Shown in pieces: positions 35,665 through 44,539 of a stretch of 64,000 nt of DNA. Position numbers and translations under genes: made by a program. The DNA is taken from contig NZ_CP125295.1 of the NCBI RefSeq assembly GCF_030412785.1, positions 2,604,001-2,668,000 of the forward strand, in the 5' to 3' direction. Each line of letters begins with the position of its first letter. Positions within the stretch are counted from its first letter, which is position 1. Under the pieces are notes generated by a model, which had not been told where the DNA came from, ran no database searches, and was given only the letters and a program-made list of their open reading frames with translations. The DNA comes from Paraburkholderia sabiae. GTDB lineage: Bacteria > Pseudomonadota > Gammaproteobacteria > Burkholderiales > Burkholderiaceae.

Positions 35665-36453
35665 TCAGGTGTCGAGGCCGAGCAGCGCCAGCACTTCGCG
35701 GCGCAATCTGACAAGATCGGGGTCGTCGCGATGGCGCGGATACGGCGCGTCGTTGCGCACTTGCGAGACGATGCGCGCCGGGCGCTCGCTCAGCACGATC
35801 ACGCGGTTCGCCACATACAGCGCTTCTTCGACGTCGTGTGTGACCAGCAGCACTGAAAACCCTTCGGCCTGCCAGAGACGTACCAACTCCGACTGCATAC
35901 GGATGCGCGTCAACGAGTCGAGCTTGCCGAACGGTTCGTCGAGCACGAGCAGTTGCGGATCGTTGACGAGTGCCCGTGCCAGCGCCGCGCGCTGCGCCAT
36001 CCCGCCCGAAAGCTGATGTGGAAAGGCCTTTGCAAACGCCGAAAGGCCCACGAGCTCGAGTGCGGCATCGATACGCTTCGCCGCGTCACGCTGCGCATGC
36101 TGAGCCTGCGGACCGAGCGCCACGTTGTCGCGCACCGTACGCCACGGGAACAGCGTCGGATCCTGGAACACGACCACACGCGACGGATCGGGTCCTGTGA
36201 CGGCTTCACCGTCCGCATGAATGACGCCTTGCGCGGGCGCATCGAGGCCCGCCACGAGCCGGAGCAAAGTCGACTTGCCGCAACCGCTCGGTCCGAGCAG
36301 CGCGACGAATTCGCCGGGCTCGATCGTCAGGCTGATATCGTCGAGCACGGGCAGCGCAACGCCCCGCAGCGCGAAACGATGCGTGACGTTGCGCACGTCA
36401 ATGCGCGCGCCGTGCCGCGCGTCGGATGGGTGAGTAAAAGCAGCGGCTACCAT
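35665..36453 (-). CDS. Sulfonate-type ABC ATPase
   Basis: 262 residues; the ATG at 36453 overlaps the permease stop by 7 bases. The frame goes on upstream to 37203 but antisense to the permease. Walker A GPSGCGKST, signature LSGGMAQRAALARAL, Walker B LLVLDEPFGKLDSL. SsuB/TauB type. It serves the permease at 36447 and one or both of the binding proteins in the operon. Confidence 0.88.
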   Translation of the reverse strand: MVAAAFTHPSDARHGARIDVRNVTHRFALRGVALPVLDDISLTIEPGEFVALLGPSGCGKSTLLRLVAGLDAPAQGVIHADGEAVTGPDPSRVVVFQDPTLFPWRTVRDNVALGPQAQHAQRDAAKRIDAALELVGLSAFAKAFPHQLSGGMAQRAALARALVNDPQLLVLDEPFGKLDSLTRIRMQSELVRLWQAEGFSVLLVTHDVEEALYVANRVIVLSERPARIVSQVRNDAPYPRHRDDPDLVRLRREVLALLGLDT

Positions 36454-37472
36454 TTCAGCATTCCTTTTTGCCAGACGAGCAAGCGGTCGCGAACGTGGAA
36501 CAGCAGGGTGATCAGGCCGGAGCACATCAGCGCCATCACCAGAAGCGCGGCGTACATGTTCGGATATGCGGCCCATCCCTGCGCCCATTGCAGATACCAG
36601 CCGAGCCCCGCTTTCACGCCCATCATCTCCGCGACGATCAACACGGCAAACGAGGCGCCAAGCCCCATGAACAGGCCGACGAAAACAGACGGCAACGCAG
36701 CGGGAATCGCTACGCGCAGGATCAGAAACAAAGGTTTCGCGCCGAGCGTGCGCGCCACGTCGTAGAACGCGGAATTCACGCTCGCCACGCCCGACCACGT
36801 GAGCACGGCGACGGGAAACGCCGTCGCCAGCGCGATCAGGAATACGCTCGCGCTGAAACTCGATGGAAAGAAGAAGAACGCGAGCGGCAGCCACGCGGTA
36901 GCCGGCAGCGGACCGATCAGCCGCAGCACAGGATGCAGCCAGTATCCGACTGCCTTCGACCAGCCGATGCTCACGCCGATCACAAAGCCCGTCAGCGCGC
37001 CCAGCAAATAACCATATGCGAGCAACTCGAACGAATGCGCGACGCTCGCGGCGAGACGCGGCAGATCGTCGGCGTAGACGGCGATCAACGCTTGAGGCGG
37101 CGCAAAGAATGGCCGAGGCAGCCACTCGAGTTGCGCGGTGACGACTTCCCATGCGGTCAGTCCGATGGATAGCGCGAGCAGCCACGGCGCGGCATTGAGC
37201 CATGCTTCGATGCGAGCGCTTCGAGAATTACTCACACGCCAACCCGCGATGCTGATGGCAAGCGACAACGCCGCCAACAGCAGCTTCAGGATCGACAGTT
37301 CGCGTGTATAAGGCCAGTCGTCGAGCGCGGGCCACCATTGCGTGACGGCCGCGCCGCCGAGCCAGCCGAACGCGGCCAGCAACGGAATCAGGCGTTTGCC
37401 GTGCTCGCGTGCATCGTGCTTGCCTTCGTCTGCGACACCTGCAAGTTCGAGCGTTTGTGTTTGCGTGGACAT
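36447..37472 (-). CDS. Sulfonate-type ABC permease, large form
   Basis: 341 residues, longer than the usual 260 because of about 90 extra N-terminal residues that contain two further hydrophobic segments (LIPLLAAFGWLGGAAV and LSILKLLLAALSLAISIAG). The C-terminal permease core has the EAA loop NSAFYDVARTLGAKPLFLILRVAIPAAL. Lies between the two binding proteins in one operon. Confidence 0.86.
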   Translation of the reverse strand: MSTQTQTLELAGVADEGKHDAREHGKRLIPLLAAFGWLGGAAVTQWWPALDDWPYTRELSILKLLLAALSLAISIAGWRVSNSRSARIEAWLNAAPWLLALSIGLTAWEVVTAQLEWLPRPFFAPPQALIAVYADDLPRLAASVAHSFELLAYGYLLGALTGFVIGVSIGWSKAVGYWLHPVLRLIGPLPATAWLPLAFFFFPSSFSASVFLIALATAFPVAVLTWSGVASVNSAFYDVARTLGAKPLFLILRVAIPAALPSVFVGLFMGLGASFAVLIVAEMMGVKAGLGWYLQWAQGWAAYPNMYAALLVMALMCSGLITLLFHVRDRLLVWQKGMLKW

Positions 37473-37501
37473 GTCATCGTGCTCCGTCGATCAATGCAAG
37501 T

Positions 37502-38503
37502 TCATGCGCTGACAAGATGCGTCTCCGAGATCGCGCGAACGTCGATGCGGCGCGGCAGGATCGCGTCCTGATGCGCACGGTCCGCTACCTTTTGCAGCGC
37601 AGCGATATCGGCATCGGTGACGAAGTGCTGCCTGAGCGATGCGCGCTTCGTGATCTGCCTGGCGGCATCGAATGGCGAGCGTGTGAGCGTCGCGTAGATT
37701 TGCGCGTAGGCGTCGGGATTCGCGAGCGCCCAGTCGCCCGCACGTTGATAGCGAACGAGCACGTCGGCGATGGCGGCACGCTTGCGCGGATCGGTCAGCG
37801 ACGCACCCGAAGCCGTGATGAACCCCATGCCGCTATTGATGCCCGAGCCGTCGCGCAAGATGCGACCGCCGCGTTGCGCGGCGATGCCGTAGTACGGATC
37901 GAACGTCGCCCACACTTCGATCGCACCGGATGCGAATGCCGCGAATGCATCGACGGGCAGGATGAAGCGTACCGTCACGTCGTCTTTCGTAAGCCCTGCT
38001 TCGGCCAGCGCGCCGTATAGCTGGAACTGCGAAATGCTGCCGCGCGCCGACGAAACGAACACCGTGTGGCCCTTCAGATCGGCGACGCGGCGGACGGTCG
38101 AATTGGGTGCAACGAGAATACCGAGTTGCGCGCCCGAACCGATGCGCGTCGCAACGATCTTCAGCGTCGGGTCGCCGACGGCGGCGGCCAGCACGGGCAG
38201 GTCGCCCGCTGGCGCGAGATCGACGGAGCCCGCGCGCTGCGCTTCGAACAGCGGCGCTGCGCCCTGGAAGTTGGCCCAGCGGAACGCGTAAGGCGCACCG
38301 TCGAGTACCTTCGCTGCTTCGACGAGCGCACGCGTGCCGCCTGCCTGATCGCCGAGCACGATGGTCACGTCGTCGGCTGCCCGGGCGTTGCGTGTGCCTG
38401 TCAAAGCCGTCGCCATCGCGAGCGGCGCGGCGGCGAGCGAACGTAGCACGCGCCGACGCGAGTACATCGACGTCGATAAGAACGTTGGAACAGAAGCGGT
38501 CAT
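37502..38503 (-). CDS. Sulfonate-binding protein with twin-arginine-like signal
   Basis: 333 residues. YSRRRVLRSLAAAPLAMATAL is a probable Tat signal. Mature DVTIVLGDQAGGTRALVEAA and RAGSVDLAPAGDLPVLAAAV are of the SsuA family. First gene of the minus-strand operon (38503 to 34586). The 14-base motif shared with the 25740/26031 promoters lies 65 bp upstream. Confidence 0.82.
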   Translation of the reverse strand: MTASVPTFLSTSMYSRRRVLRSLAAAPLAMATALTGTRNARAADDVTIVLGDQAGGTRALVEAAKVLDGAPYAFRWANFQGAAPLFEAQRAGSVDLAPAGDLPVLAAAVGDPTLKIVATRIGSGAQLGILVAPNSTVRRVADLKGHTVFVSSARGSISQFQLYGALAEAGLTKDDVTVRFILPVDAFAAFASGAIEVWATFDPYYGIAAQRGGRILRDGSGINSGMGFITASGASLTDPRKRAAIADVLVRYQRAGDWALANPDAYAQIYATLTRSPFDAARQITKRASLRQHFVTDADIAALQKVADRAHQDAILPRRIDVRAISETHLVSA

Positions 38504-38567
38504 AAGTCCTCACTGTGCGTATCAGGCACAGCGTAGCGACGACGGACCGCCTTGAGAATTATTCAAT

Positions 38568-38581
38568 TCCTATATGTTTAT
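38568..38581. repeat. 14-base promoter motif, copy 2
   Basis: TCCTATATGTTTAT, exactly matching 25886-25899 and in the same orientation. It is upstream of the binding-protein operon and in the tail of the ssuD remnant. Confidence 0.45.
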
Positions 38582-38764
38582 ATCGACTCAATATTTATCG
38601 TTCGCATTTTCTCCGGGTATGCGGGCACGGTCGAAATCAATCGACATCGACCATCTATCGACTGAGCGTCCCGGTCGGATCGCCGCTTGCCCGCACATCG
38701 AACGCGCCGCCTGTCAGCGCCCGATCGCGCAACGTGATGGATTTCTTGCCTGGAAGCAGCGGAA

Positions 38765-38937
38765 ATACCCTGACAACTGCTGCCGGTTGGAATCAGCAGC
38801 CCGTCATAGCCGGGATTCTCCGCGGTGACAGCGATCTGGCGCATGTATTCATTGGTCGGCGGCCGGCCGAAATCGGATTTACCGAGATAGCGGGTGTCGC
38901 CCGAGGTCGGCAGGAGCCAGAAGATGTCAAGACTCAT
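38765..38937 (-). pseudogene. ssuD: ssuD 5' fragment, truncated
   Basis: About 57 N-terminal residues of an SsuD-type alkanesulfonate monooxygenase: MSLDIFWLLPTSGDTRYLGK, then FGRPPTNEYMRQIAVTAENP and GYDGLLIPTGSSCQG. Homology stops there; the frame continues into arginine-rich out-of-register sequence to 38578. The other about 320 residues of the barrel are absent. The fragment marks a deletion at the edge of the sulfur island. Confidence 0.72.
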
Positions 38938-39014
38938 GATTGCTCCGTCGACAGATTGAAATATGCCGGCGGATCGCCGGCTGTATCGAGTTTGGAAAAT
39001 TGGGTAAATCGGAA

Positions 39015-39284
39015 ATGACGTCCATGCGGACGTGGCAGCGCACGTCAGACGGACTCTCGCTGCGGATCAGCCGGACAGAACCGATTCCCAGTCCATACAC
39101 TTTCCGCGACATCGACGCTGCGATTTCTCACCTGGAAATCGTGCTGGATACCGAGGGCGCGAGTTCACTCTTCTCACCAGCATACTGGCGGGAACGTGTT
39201 CTCCGGGCGTCTGCCACGAAAGGACTGGATCCAAAGCAACAGCAAAGACTCCATCGTCTGCTCGAGCGCATCAAGACATTCTGA
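39015..39284 (+). CDS. Small conserved-looking protein of unknown function
   Basis: 89 residues from the ATG at 39015 (the frame extends to 38940). It has RISRTEPIPSPYTFRDIDAA, then HLEIVLDTEGASSLFSPAYW and a C-terminal RVLRASATKGLDPKQQQRLH helix. Composition is protein-like. No family recognised. A weak ribosome-binding site makes the start uncertain. Confidence 0.5.
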   Translation: MTSMRTWQRTSDGLSLRISRTEPIPSPYTFRDIDAAISHLEIVLDTEGASSLFSPAYWRERVLRASATKGLDPKQQQRLHRLLERIKTF

Positions 39285-39497
39285 AGAACGGTCTGCGTTC
39301 CCGGACGAGCCATGCGCAGAAATCGCGAACGATTCGCAAATTGACGTTCAGGTCTGAATGATCACGCTGTTCGTTCGCGCACGTATCGTCTTCGCAATGT
39401 CGTGGAGAATTGCTTTCAGTTGCGCGTCGCCGGTTGTTCGGTTATTCAGCCCTGATTCGCCCTGGGTTCTTCCCAAGGGCCGGCGTGTCAGATGTGA

Positions 39498-41402
39498 ATG
39501 GCAAACCAGATTGCGGGAACCGCACAAGTCGCCATGCCAGTGCAAACCTTCACGCTTATCGACCTCGCCGGCTCCGTCGCGCTGCTGCTCCTGGGTGTGC
39601 AGATGTTCCAGTCCGGCCTGTACCGGGCCTTCAGCCCCGTCTTCGAGCCATTTCTCCTGCGCGCGGTGCGCGATCGTGGGCACGGCTTTCTGGGTGGTTT
39701 GACCGTGTCTGCCATCCAGCCCGGCAGCACAGTGATGGGATGGGTCATGGCGCGTGTCGTCATCACGCGCCCGGCGGATCTGGCGCCACCGCTCGCGGCC
39801 GTACTCGGCGCGAACATAGGTGCGACGCTGGCGGTACAGGTACTTCTGATTGTCGACCAGCCCGCCATCTCTCCCGCGCTAATCCTTGCTGGCGTACTGA
39901 TGTTTCGCAAGGCATCGAACACCCGCGCGCACGATCTCGGGCGGGCATTGATCGGGCTGGGATTGATGCTGCTCGCGTTGCATGCGCTGCTCGATCTGAT
40001 GACGGACTACGAAGATGCGCCCAGCCTTCGCATGGTGCTGGGCGCCGCGTCAACGATGCCGGCGGTCGACATGCTGCTGGCCGCGAGCCTGAGCTGGGCG
40101 GCGGAATCGAACGTGGCGGCCGTGCTGCTGATCGCCTCGCTCTGTGCGAAAAATGTTGTCCCGCCGGATACTGCATTCGCGCTTGTCCTCGGTGCGAATC
40201 TCGGTACCGCTGCCCGGCCAGTCCTTGACCGGGCAGCGCCCGGTGGTGATCCGTCATCCCGGCGTGTTCCCGTCGGCATCCTGCTCATGTTGCTGGCGGG
40301 AGTTGCTGTTGCGCTCGCGGCGCTGGTGCCTATCGGCCGCGTGATGGTCTCGATCGAGCCGGACAATGGTCGCGTCGTGGCGAACTTCCATACGCTGTTC
40401 AACCTTATCGTGGCGGCAGCGTTCATGCCGCTTCTCGTGCCATACGGGGACCTTCTGAGTCGCCTGATGCCCGCCTGGAGCAGGCTTGTTGATCCGTCAG
40501 ACACAGACCACGACGACCTCCGGCACGCCCGGAAGAACCCATCGTTACCGCACGAAATAGCGCAAACGGCCAGCGTCCGCATGCAGCGGCACGATATTCT
40601 CGACAACGTTACGTCTGCTCGAAACGTCGGGCGGTGGCCTTCGAATATCTCGCACACGGGTGATCAAACGTCCGACCCTGGACTTACCCCCGGGATCGTG
40701 GCCGGCAAGACAGACATAACTCAAAACGCGATACATCTTCGACGTGCAGGTAGAAACGCACTCGAATGGTTGAAGGACGACGGAAGCGTGTCAAGATTGG
40801 AGATGAATGGCTCAATCTGGCTTCATATGCAGGATCTCCAGGTCGTACGACAGCTGGAGCCCGTCGCCGGCGCGGCCCATCCCATCCTTTCAACCTCCAT
40901 CTGCGGCATCGCGTCCCTCGACGATGGCGACTTGTCCATTATCGGAGAACCCTGGCTCACAACCCGCACGGTCCGCGTCACATTCACGACCCGCGAGATT
41001 GGCAGCGCAGACCACGACGGACTACGCGACCTGCAGGACACGCTCGGCACGAGCCTCTCCGATGTTCCGTTAGGCACCGCCAGAGTCGGCTTCAACCGCC
41101 AGGATGATGAACTTGAAGAACCGCCTGTATGGTGGACATCGATCGATATACCTGCCAGTAGCCTGGACGGTCTGAAAGAAGCAGTCGAAAGCGGCCGTCT
41201 GCGCGCCGCACAACTCGGTCTCTGCGTCAGCGGCATCTACGCTCCCGTCTGTAATCTGGGCGATGTGGTACATGGACCAGCCTTGCTGCTCAAGCCTGAC
41301 AGTATCGATGCGAGCGACTCGCCGCAAATAGCAACGGGCTACGTCACGCATTTGGCCTTCGACCTTACGAAAGTCAGCCTTGAACGTTTCAGGGAGCCTT
41401 AG
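39498..41402 (+). CDS. Na/Pi-cotransporter-like membrane protein fused to an unknown domain
   Basis: 634 residues. Residues about 18-335 hold roughly eight hydrophobic segments and the two inverted QSS-like repeats of Na+/phosphate cotransporters (SAIQPGSTVMGWVMA and AAESNVAAVLLIASLCAKN). The usual PhoU tail is missing. Instead a charged linker (about 340-430) leads to a soluble domain (about 430-634, SIWLHMQDLQVVRQLEPVAG, YAPVCNLGDVVHGPALLL) that I do not recognise. The two parts may be a genuine fusion or the joint of a deletion. Start near 39498 is uncertain, with no strong ribosome-binding site. Confidence 0.65.
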   Translation: MANQIAGTAQVAMPVQTFTLIDLAGSVALLLLGVQMFQSGLYRAFSPVFEPFLLRAVRDRGHGFLGGLTVSAIQPGSTVMGWVMARVVITRPADLAPPLAAVLGANIGATLAVQVLLIVDQPAISPALILAGVLMFRKASNTRAHDLGRALIGLGLMLLALHALLDLMTDYEDAPSLRMVLGAASTMPAVDMLLAASLSWAAESNVAAVLLIASLCAKNVVPPDTAFALVLGANLGTAARPVLDRAAPGGDPSSRRVPVGILLMLLAGVAVALAALVPIGRVMVSIEPDNGRVVANFHTLFNLIVAAAFMPLLVPYGDLLSRLMPAWSRLVDPSDTDHDDLRHARKNPSLPHEIAQTASVRMQRHDILDNVTSARNVGRWPSNISHTGDQTSDPGLTPGIVAGKTDITQNAIHLRRAGRNALEWLKDDGSVSRLEMNGSIWLHMQDLQVVRQLEPVAGAAHPILSTSICGIASLDDGDLSIIGEPWLTTRTVRVTFTTREIGSADHDGLRDLQDTLGTSLSDVPLGTARVGFNRQDDELEEPPVWWTSIDIPASSLDGLKEAVESGRLRAAQLGLCVSGIYAPVCNLGDVVHGPALLLKPDSIDASDSPQIATGYVTHLAFDLTKVSLERFREP

Positions 41403-41403
41403 T

Positions 41404-41820
41404 TCAGGGGCGCCCGGCGATGTCTTCGACGACATGACGGACGTTTTCGACCATGCGCTTATCGAGATTCATGTCGAGCAGAATGCCGCCTGTATCGCGC
41501 ATCAATCTCCACGACCAGTTCGCAATCACCAGTGCGTCGATTACCCCTGCAAGCGGGTCCATCCAGACCCAGCCAAACGCACGTGCCAGCAGAAGGCCGA
41601 TAATCGCCAGAACAGAAACCGCGGCGTCGGCAATGACGTGAACGTAGGCCGAGCGGATGTTGTGGTCACGAGTTGCGGCAGATTTTGCATTCGCGTGGTC
41701 ATGATTGTGTTCCTCGAATTCGACCTGATGTTCTCCGTTGGGCAGGCGGACTACCGCACTGAATGCGTGCGGTTGAAGTAGCTGTGGACTACTTCGATCA
41801 GTTGCTCGGTCGCACTCCAT
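41404..41820 (-). pseudogene. Cation diffusion facilitator (DmeF-like) internal fragment
   Basis: The His-rich loop EEHNHDHANAK, then NIRSAYVHVIADAAVSVLAI, GWVWMDPLAGVIDALVIANW and RLMRDTGGILLDMNLDKRMV match the middle of CDF metal exporters (Co/Ni/Zn). The first four transmembrane helices and the C-terminal cytoplasmic domain are absent, so it cannot be a working exporter. Directly preceded by the remnant of its usual regulator. Confidence 0.7.
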
Positions 41821-41962
41821 TCATCGTGCGCATGCTCGTGTTCGGCATCGACCAGATGCGTGCGTATATGGTCTTCCAGCACGACGGCCAGCAAGCCATT
41901 CATCGCGCCGCGGCGATTCGTGATGAGTTGCAGCACGTCATTGCAGCCGCGCTCGTCCACGC
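41754..41962 (-). pseudogene. RcnR/CsoR-family metal regulator, 5'-truncated
   Basis: The segment CNDVLQLITNRRGAMNGLLA, then VVLEDHIRTHLVDAEHEHAH and TEQLIEVVHSYF belongs to the DmeR/RcnR branch of small four-helix metal-sensing repressors. The N-terminal first helix with its metal-binding residues is replaced by unrelated sequence beyond about 41962, next to transposon-like repeats. The gene seems to have been cut by the Tn7-like element. Confidence 0.65.
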
Positions 41963-41966
41963 CATG

Positions 41967-42184
41967 CCGCAGACTTTGTTTGTCCCGGAACGAAGATTTT
42001 TGCAATCCCGCGGACTTTGTTGTGCCCCGATAGATATGGAGAAACATCAAAGTTTGCTGGGAAAATCGATCGGAAGCCTGCTGCTACCGTTGCCGCCTCA
42101 AACGCGGAATGGGGACAAAGTTTGCCGCAGTGGCTGCGATCTCTAAGACGCCAGCCATTCCACATCCACAAAGTCTGCGGGAAC
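41967..42184. repeat. Five imperfect repeats, probable TnsB-binding transposon end
   Basis: A core near ACAAAGTCTGCGG occurs five times. Minus orientation at 41967-41986 and 42007-42028; plus orientation at 42044-42061, 42111-42130 and 42163-42184. Tn7-like ends carry several copies of a 20-22 bp TnsB site. The cluster lies between the cut dmeR-like gene and the last tniQ gene, where a transposon end is expected. Exact terminus and target duplication not resolved; the mixed orientation is unusual. Confidence 0.55.
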
Positions 42185-42405
42185 ATCCACCAACAACGCT
42201 TTCAAGGCCGAAAATAACAAGGGTTTCATCGAAACCATGCTGCAGCGCAGCAAAAATCTGAGACATCACCCCACTGACGAAATGCCTAATACATGGTTTT
42301 CGACCTGCGGCAGTCAACGACCAACTTCGACTTTCGCCGGAAGGCGTACTTTTGCTCCGCGCTCGTTTGTGATAACACATAGGGCGATCCTTCTTCGGAA
42401 CTGAG

Positions 42406-44247
42406 CTAATATTTCCGAGTGGAATGCCCTTCGTCAGGATTCGTCAATTCGATCGACCGAATTCGATCTCGTTGCTCTTTCGTAAAACGAGTTCTTCGCA
42501 ACCCGGCTGTCCGCATAGCTTCATCGCAATCGCCCAACCGATGTCCCGATGCCAAGTTGGCAAGCCAAGAAATCACCCGCTCAAGATAGGCAGGACGGCA
42601 TTCAACGAGTTCCATCAAAACGGGTTCAAAAGATCTGTTCCGACCCATCGTTACCCGAGGAAAACCGGCTCGTTCGAGAATGGCGCTCCGAGTCGCCATC
42701 ATTGGGGGCACGGCCGAGATTAGTCCACGCCACGCTTCGCGAATCTGGTCAGGTGTTGGCTCCTTCAGCCGGACAGCGCCTTTCGTTCGCCCGGGTGACC
42801 GATGGTTTTGATTAAATGTGCGCAGCCAGTTAGGATCATTTTTCAAGAGCGCTTTATAAACGGCTGGGTCAGCTTCAGCTGCCGCAGTGATGGGTCTTTC
42901 CGGTGGTGCGTTCTTAACCAGCCACCGCCATTTCGAGTGTAACTTGTTAATCTCTCTACAAGGCAACAACTTAATATTGGCTGCCCTTTCCTCATATGCC
43001 CAACGAATACCGACGTTTATAGACAGCCGCAACGTTTGTGCGGCGGACGATAAGTTCAGTCCTTTAGCAATCAACGCACAATATCGGTTTCGATAGCGAT
43101 CGCCATACGCGATCGGAAGTAGTTTCACGACGTCACAAAGATCTGCTTTTACCAGTCGATATGATATTCCGCAGGTACACACGAGCTTCCACCTGTCTCT
43201 TCGCAAGGAAACAAATTCAAGGAAATCAGATCTTCGATGCAACGCACCGGTACATGTGTACGCATCCAAAGCTGATGCTATCACCGCTCCCTCACCCACC
43301 CATGCAGGAGCATTACGGCGGATCTGCGGAATATACGACCCCGAGGATTTAACGCAGTGTTCAAGAAACGACGCTGCCGCGATATAGATGAACGGGTGCG
43401 GGCACTCCGATCGCACATGACTCTCCGATAAACAGTGAAGCCATTTTGATATTCTCCCGGAAGTCATGTTTGTCACGTGACAATACTCCGGTCCGAAATA
43501 TTCGAACCACGCGAAAATTACCTTTTCGAATTTTATTTGAGATTTTGTGCGTACGAATCCCGCATCCATCAACATGTCGCGATATACCTGCCTTGATTGT
43601 CCACCTCCCCACTCCACTCTCTGCAGGACGCTTCTTTTAGCAATATCCTCAACGGCATACTTTTCCTGTGGCGTGACACGCTGCAAAACCATCTCATCGG
43701 ATTTCTTAACGAGGCGAAAAACAGTCTGATCAAAATAACGTTCAGATTGCACTCTCTTCACTGATTTCAGTATGCAACCGTGCTTAACGCAGCAATACAC
43801 TCCAGCCAACTGATGGTCGATCCTCCAATACGGCGTCTGTTGTTGCTCGATCGATTCCGCCAAACACGTTTCACAATATCGCAATGTCCCGGTGCGCTCA
43901 CCCTTCAAACCATAAATTCTCATCGGGAATGCAAACCTTTCGCCCGAAGGTGGCGCCAGCATCACTTGAAGTAACGTCTCTCTGAGCGATTCCGAAGCCA
44001 TCATTGTGGAATATTGAAATTCTGTATGCCGTTTAACTATCTCTTCTGCCGTCAAGTTCCAGTAATCGCGCACCTGCTGCGCAAGATGGTCAATGGCCGT
44101 TGGAAGCCGCGACCCTGGTTCGGGAGAGCAACCAAAAAGCGATTGCCGAAGTCTCCAGGTAGCTTTCAATCCCATCAGCTCTGCATAGCGTCCGAAATTA
44201 CTTCCAAGAGTTTCACCTTCCTTTAGCGGAAGCAGGGCGATTGCCAT
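42406..44247 (-). CDS. TniQ/TnsD-family targeting protein, long copy
   Basis: 613 residues from the ATG at 44247 (AAGGAG seven bases upstream; the frame extends to 44331). N-terminal TniQ domain with a zinc motif: Cys125-x2-Cys128 (RYCETCLAE), then Cys152/153 and His156 (YCCVKHGC). A long C-terminal TnsD-type part follows, with a second Cys-rich patch (WKLVCTCGISYRLVKADLCD) and helix-turn-helix-like repeats near the end. TnsD proteins bind the attachment site and recruit TnsC. The N-terminal 90 residues closely match the neighbouring short copy. GC content is clearly lower than the host genes around. Confidence 0.85.
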   Translation of the reverse strand: MAIALLPLKEGETLGSNFGRYAELMGLKATWRLRQSLFGCSPEPGSRLPTAIDHLAQQVRDYWNLTAEEIVKRHTEFQYSTMMASESLRETLLQVMLAPPSGERFAFPMRIYGLKGERTGTLRYCETCLAESIEQQQTPYWRIDHQLAGVYCCVKHGCILKSVKRVQSERYFDQTVFRLVKKSDEMVLQRVTPQEKYAVEDIAKRSVLQRVEWGGGQSRQVYRDMLMDAGFVRTKSQIKFEKVIFAWFEYFGPEYCHVTNMTSGRISKWLHCLSESHVRSECPHPFIYIAAASFLEHCVKSSGSYIPQIRRNAPAWVGEGAVIASALDAYTCTGALHRRSDFLEFVSLRRDRWKLVCTCGISYRLVKADLCDVVKLLPIAYGDRYRNRYCALIAKGLNLSSAAQTLRLSINVGIRWAYEERAANIKLLPCREINKLHSKWRWLVKNAPPERPITAAAEADPAVYKALLKNDPNWLRTFNQNHRSPGRTKGAVRLKEPTPDQIREAWRGLISAVPPMMATRSAILERAGFPRVTMGRNRSFEPVLMELVECRPAYLERVISWLANLASGHRLGDCDEAMRTAGLRRTRFTKEQRDRIRSIELTNPDEGHSTRKY

Positions 44248-44539
44248 CGAATTGCTCCTTGTCTTGGTGAACGAGTGATTAAATACCTGCAACCACCTAG
44301 AAACAACTTCTGATAGATCCAGAGTCTGCAACGCACATTGGATGTCAATTCAAAATCAATCGCAACAGTGACGACCCACAATATCGTGCATACTTCAACT
44401 CTGATCCGATTACCCCCAAGCATTAATTCTTCTATGGCCGCACTGCAGAAACCTTTTAAGCTCAATTTCGCAGGGCAGGAATACTTGCCAGCCAAACTCG
44501 CTCATCAACAAGTGGCCTCGTCAATTTCTCGACGGAAGG
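44248..44539. other. Spacer between the two tniQ genes
   Basis: 292 AT-rich bases between the two tniQ genes. A minus-strand frame of 90 codons (44223-44495) exists but has no ribosome-binding site or domain-like sequence. No hairpin or repeat stands out. Confidence 0.4.

Noticed and set aside
36454..37203. N-terminal extension of the second SsuB-type ATPase
   Set aside because: It is an antisense-frame reading of the permease gene; homology starts at the ATG at 36453.
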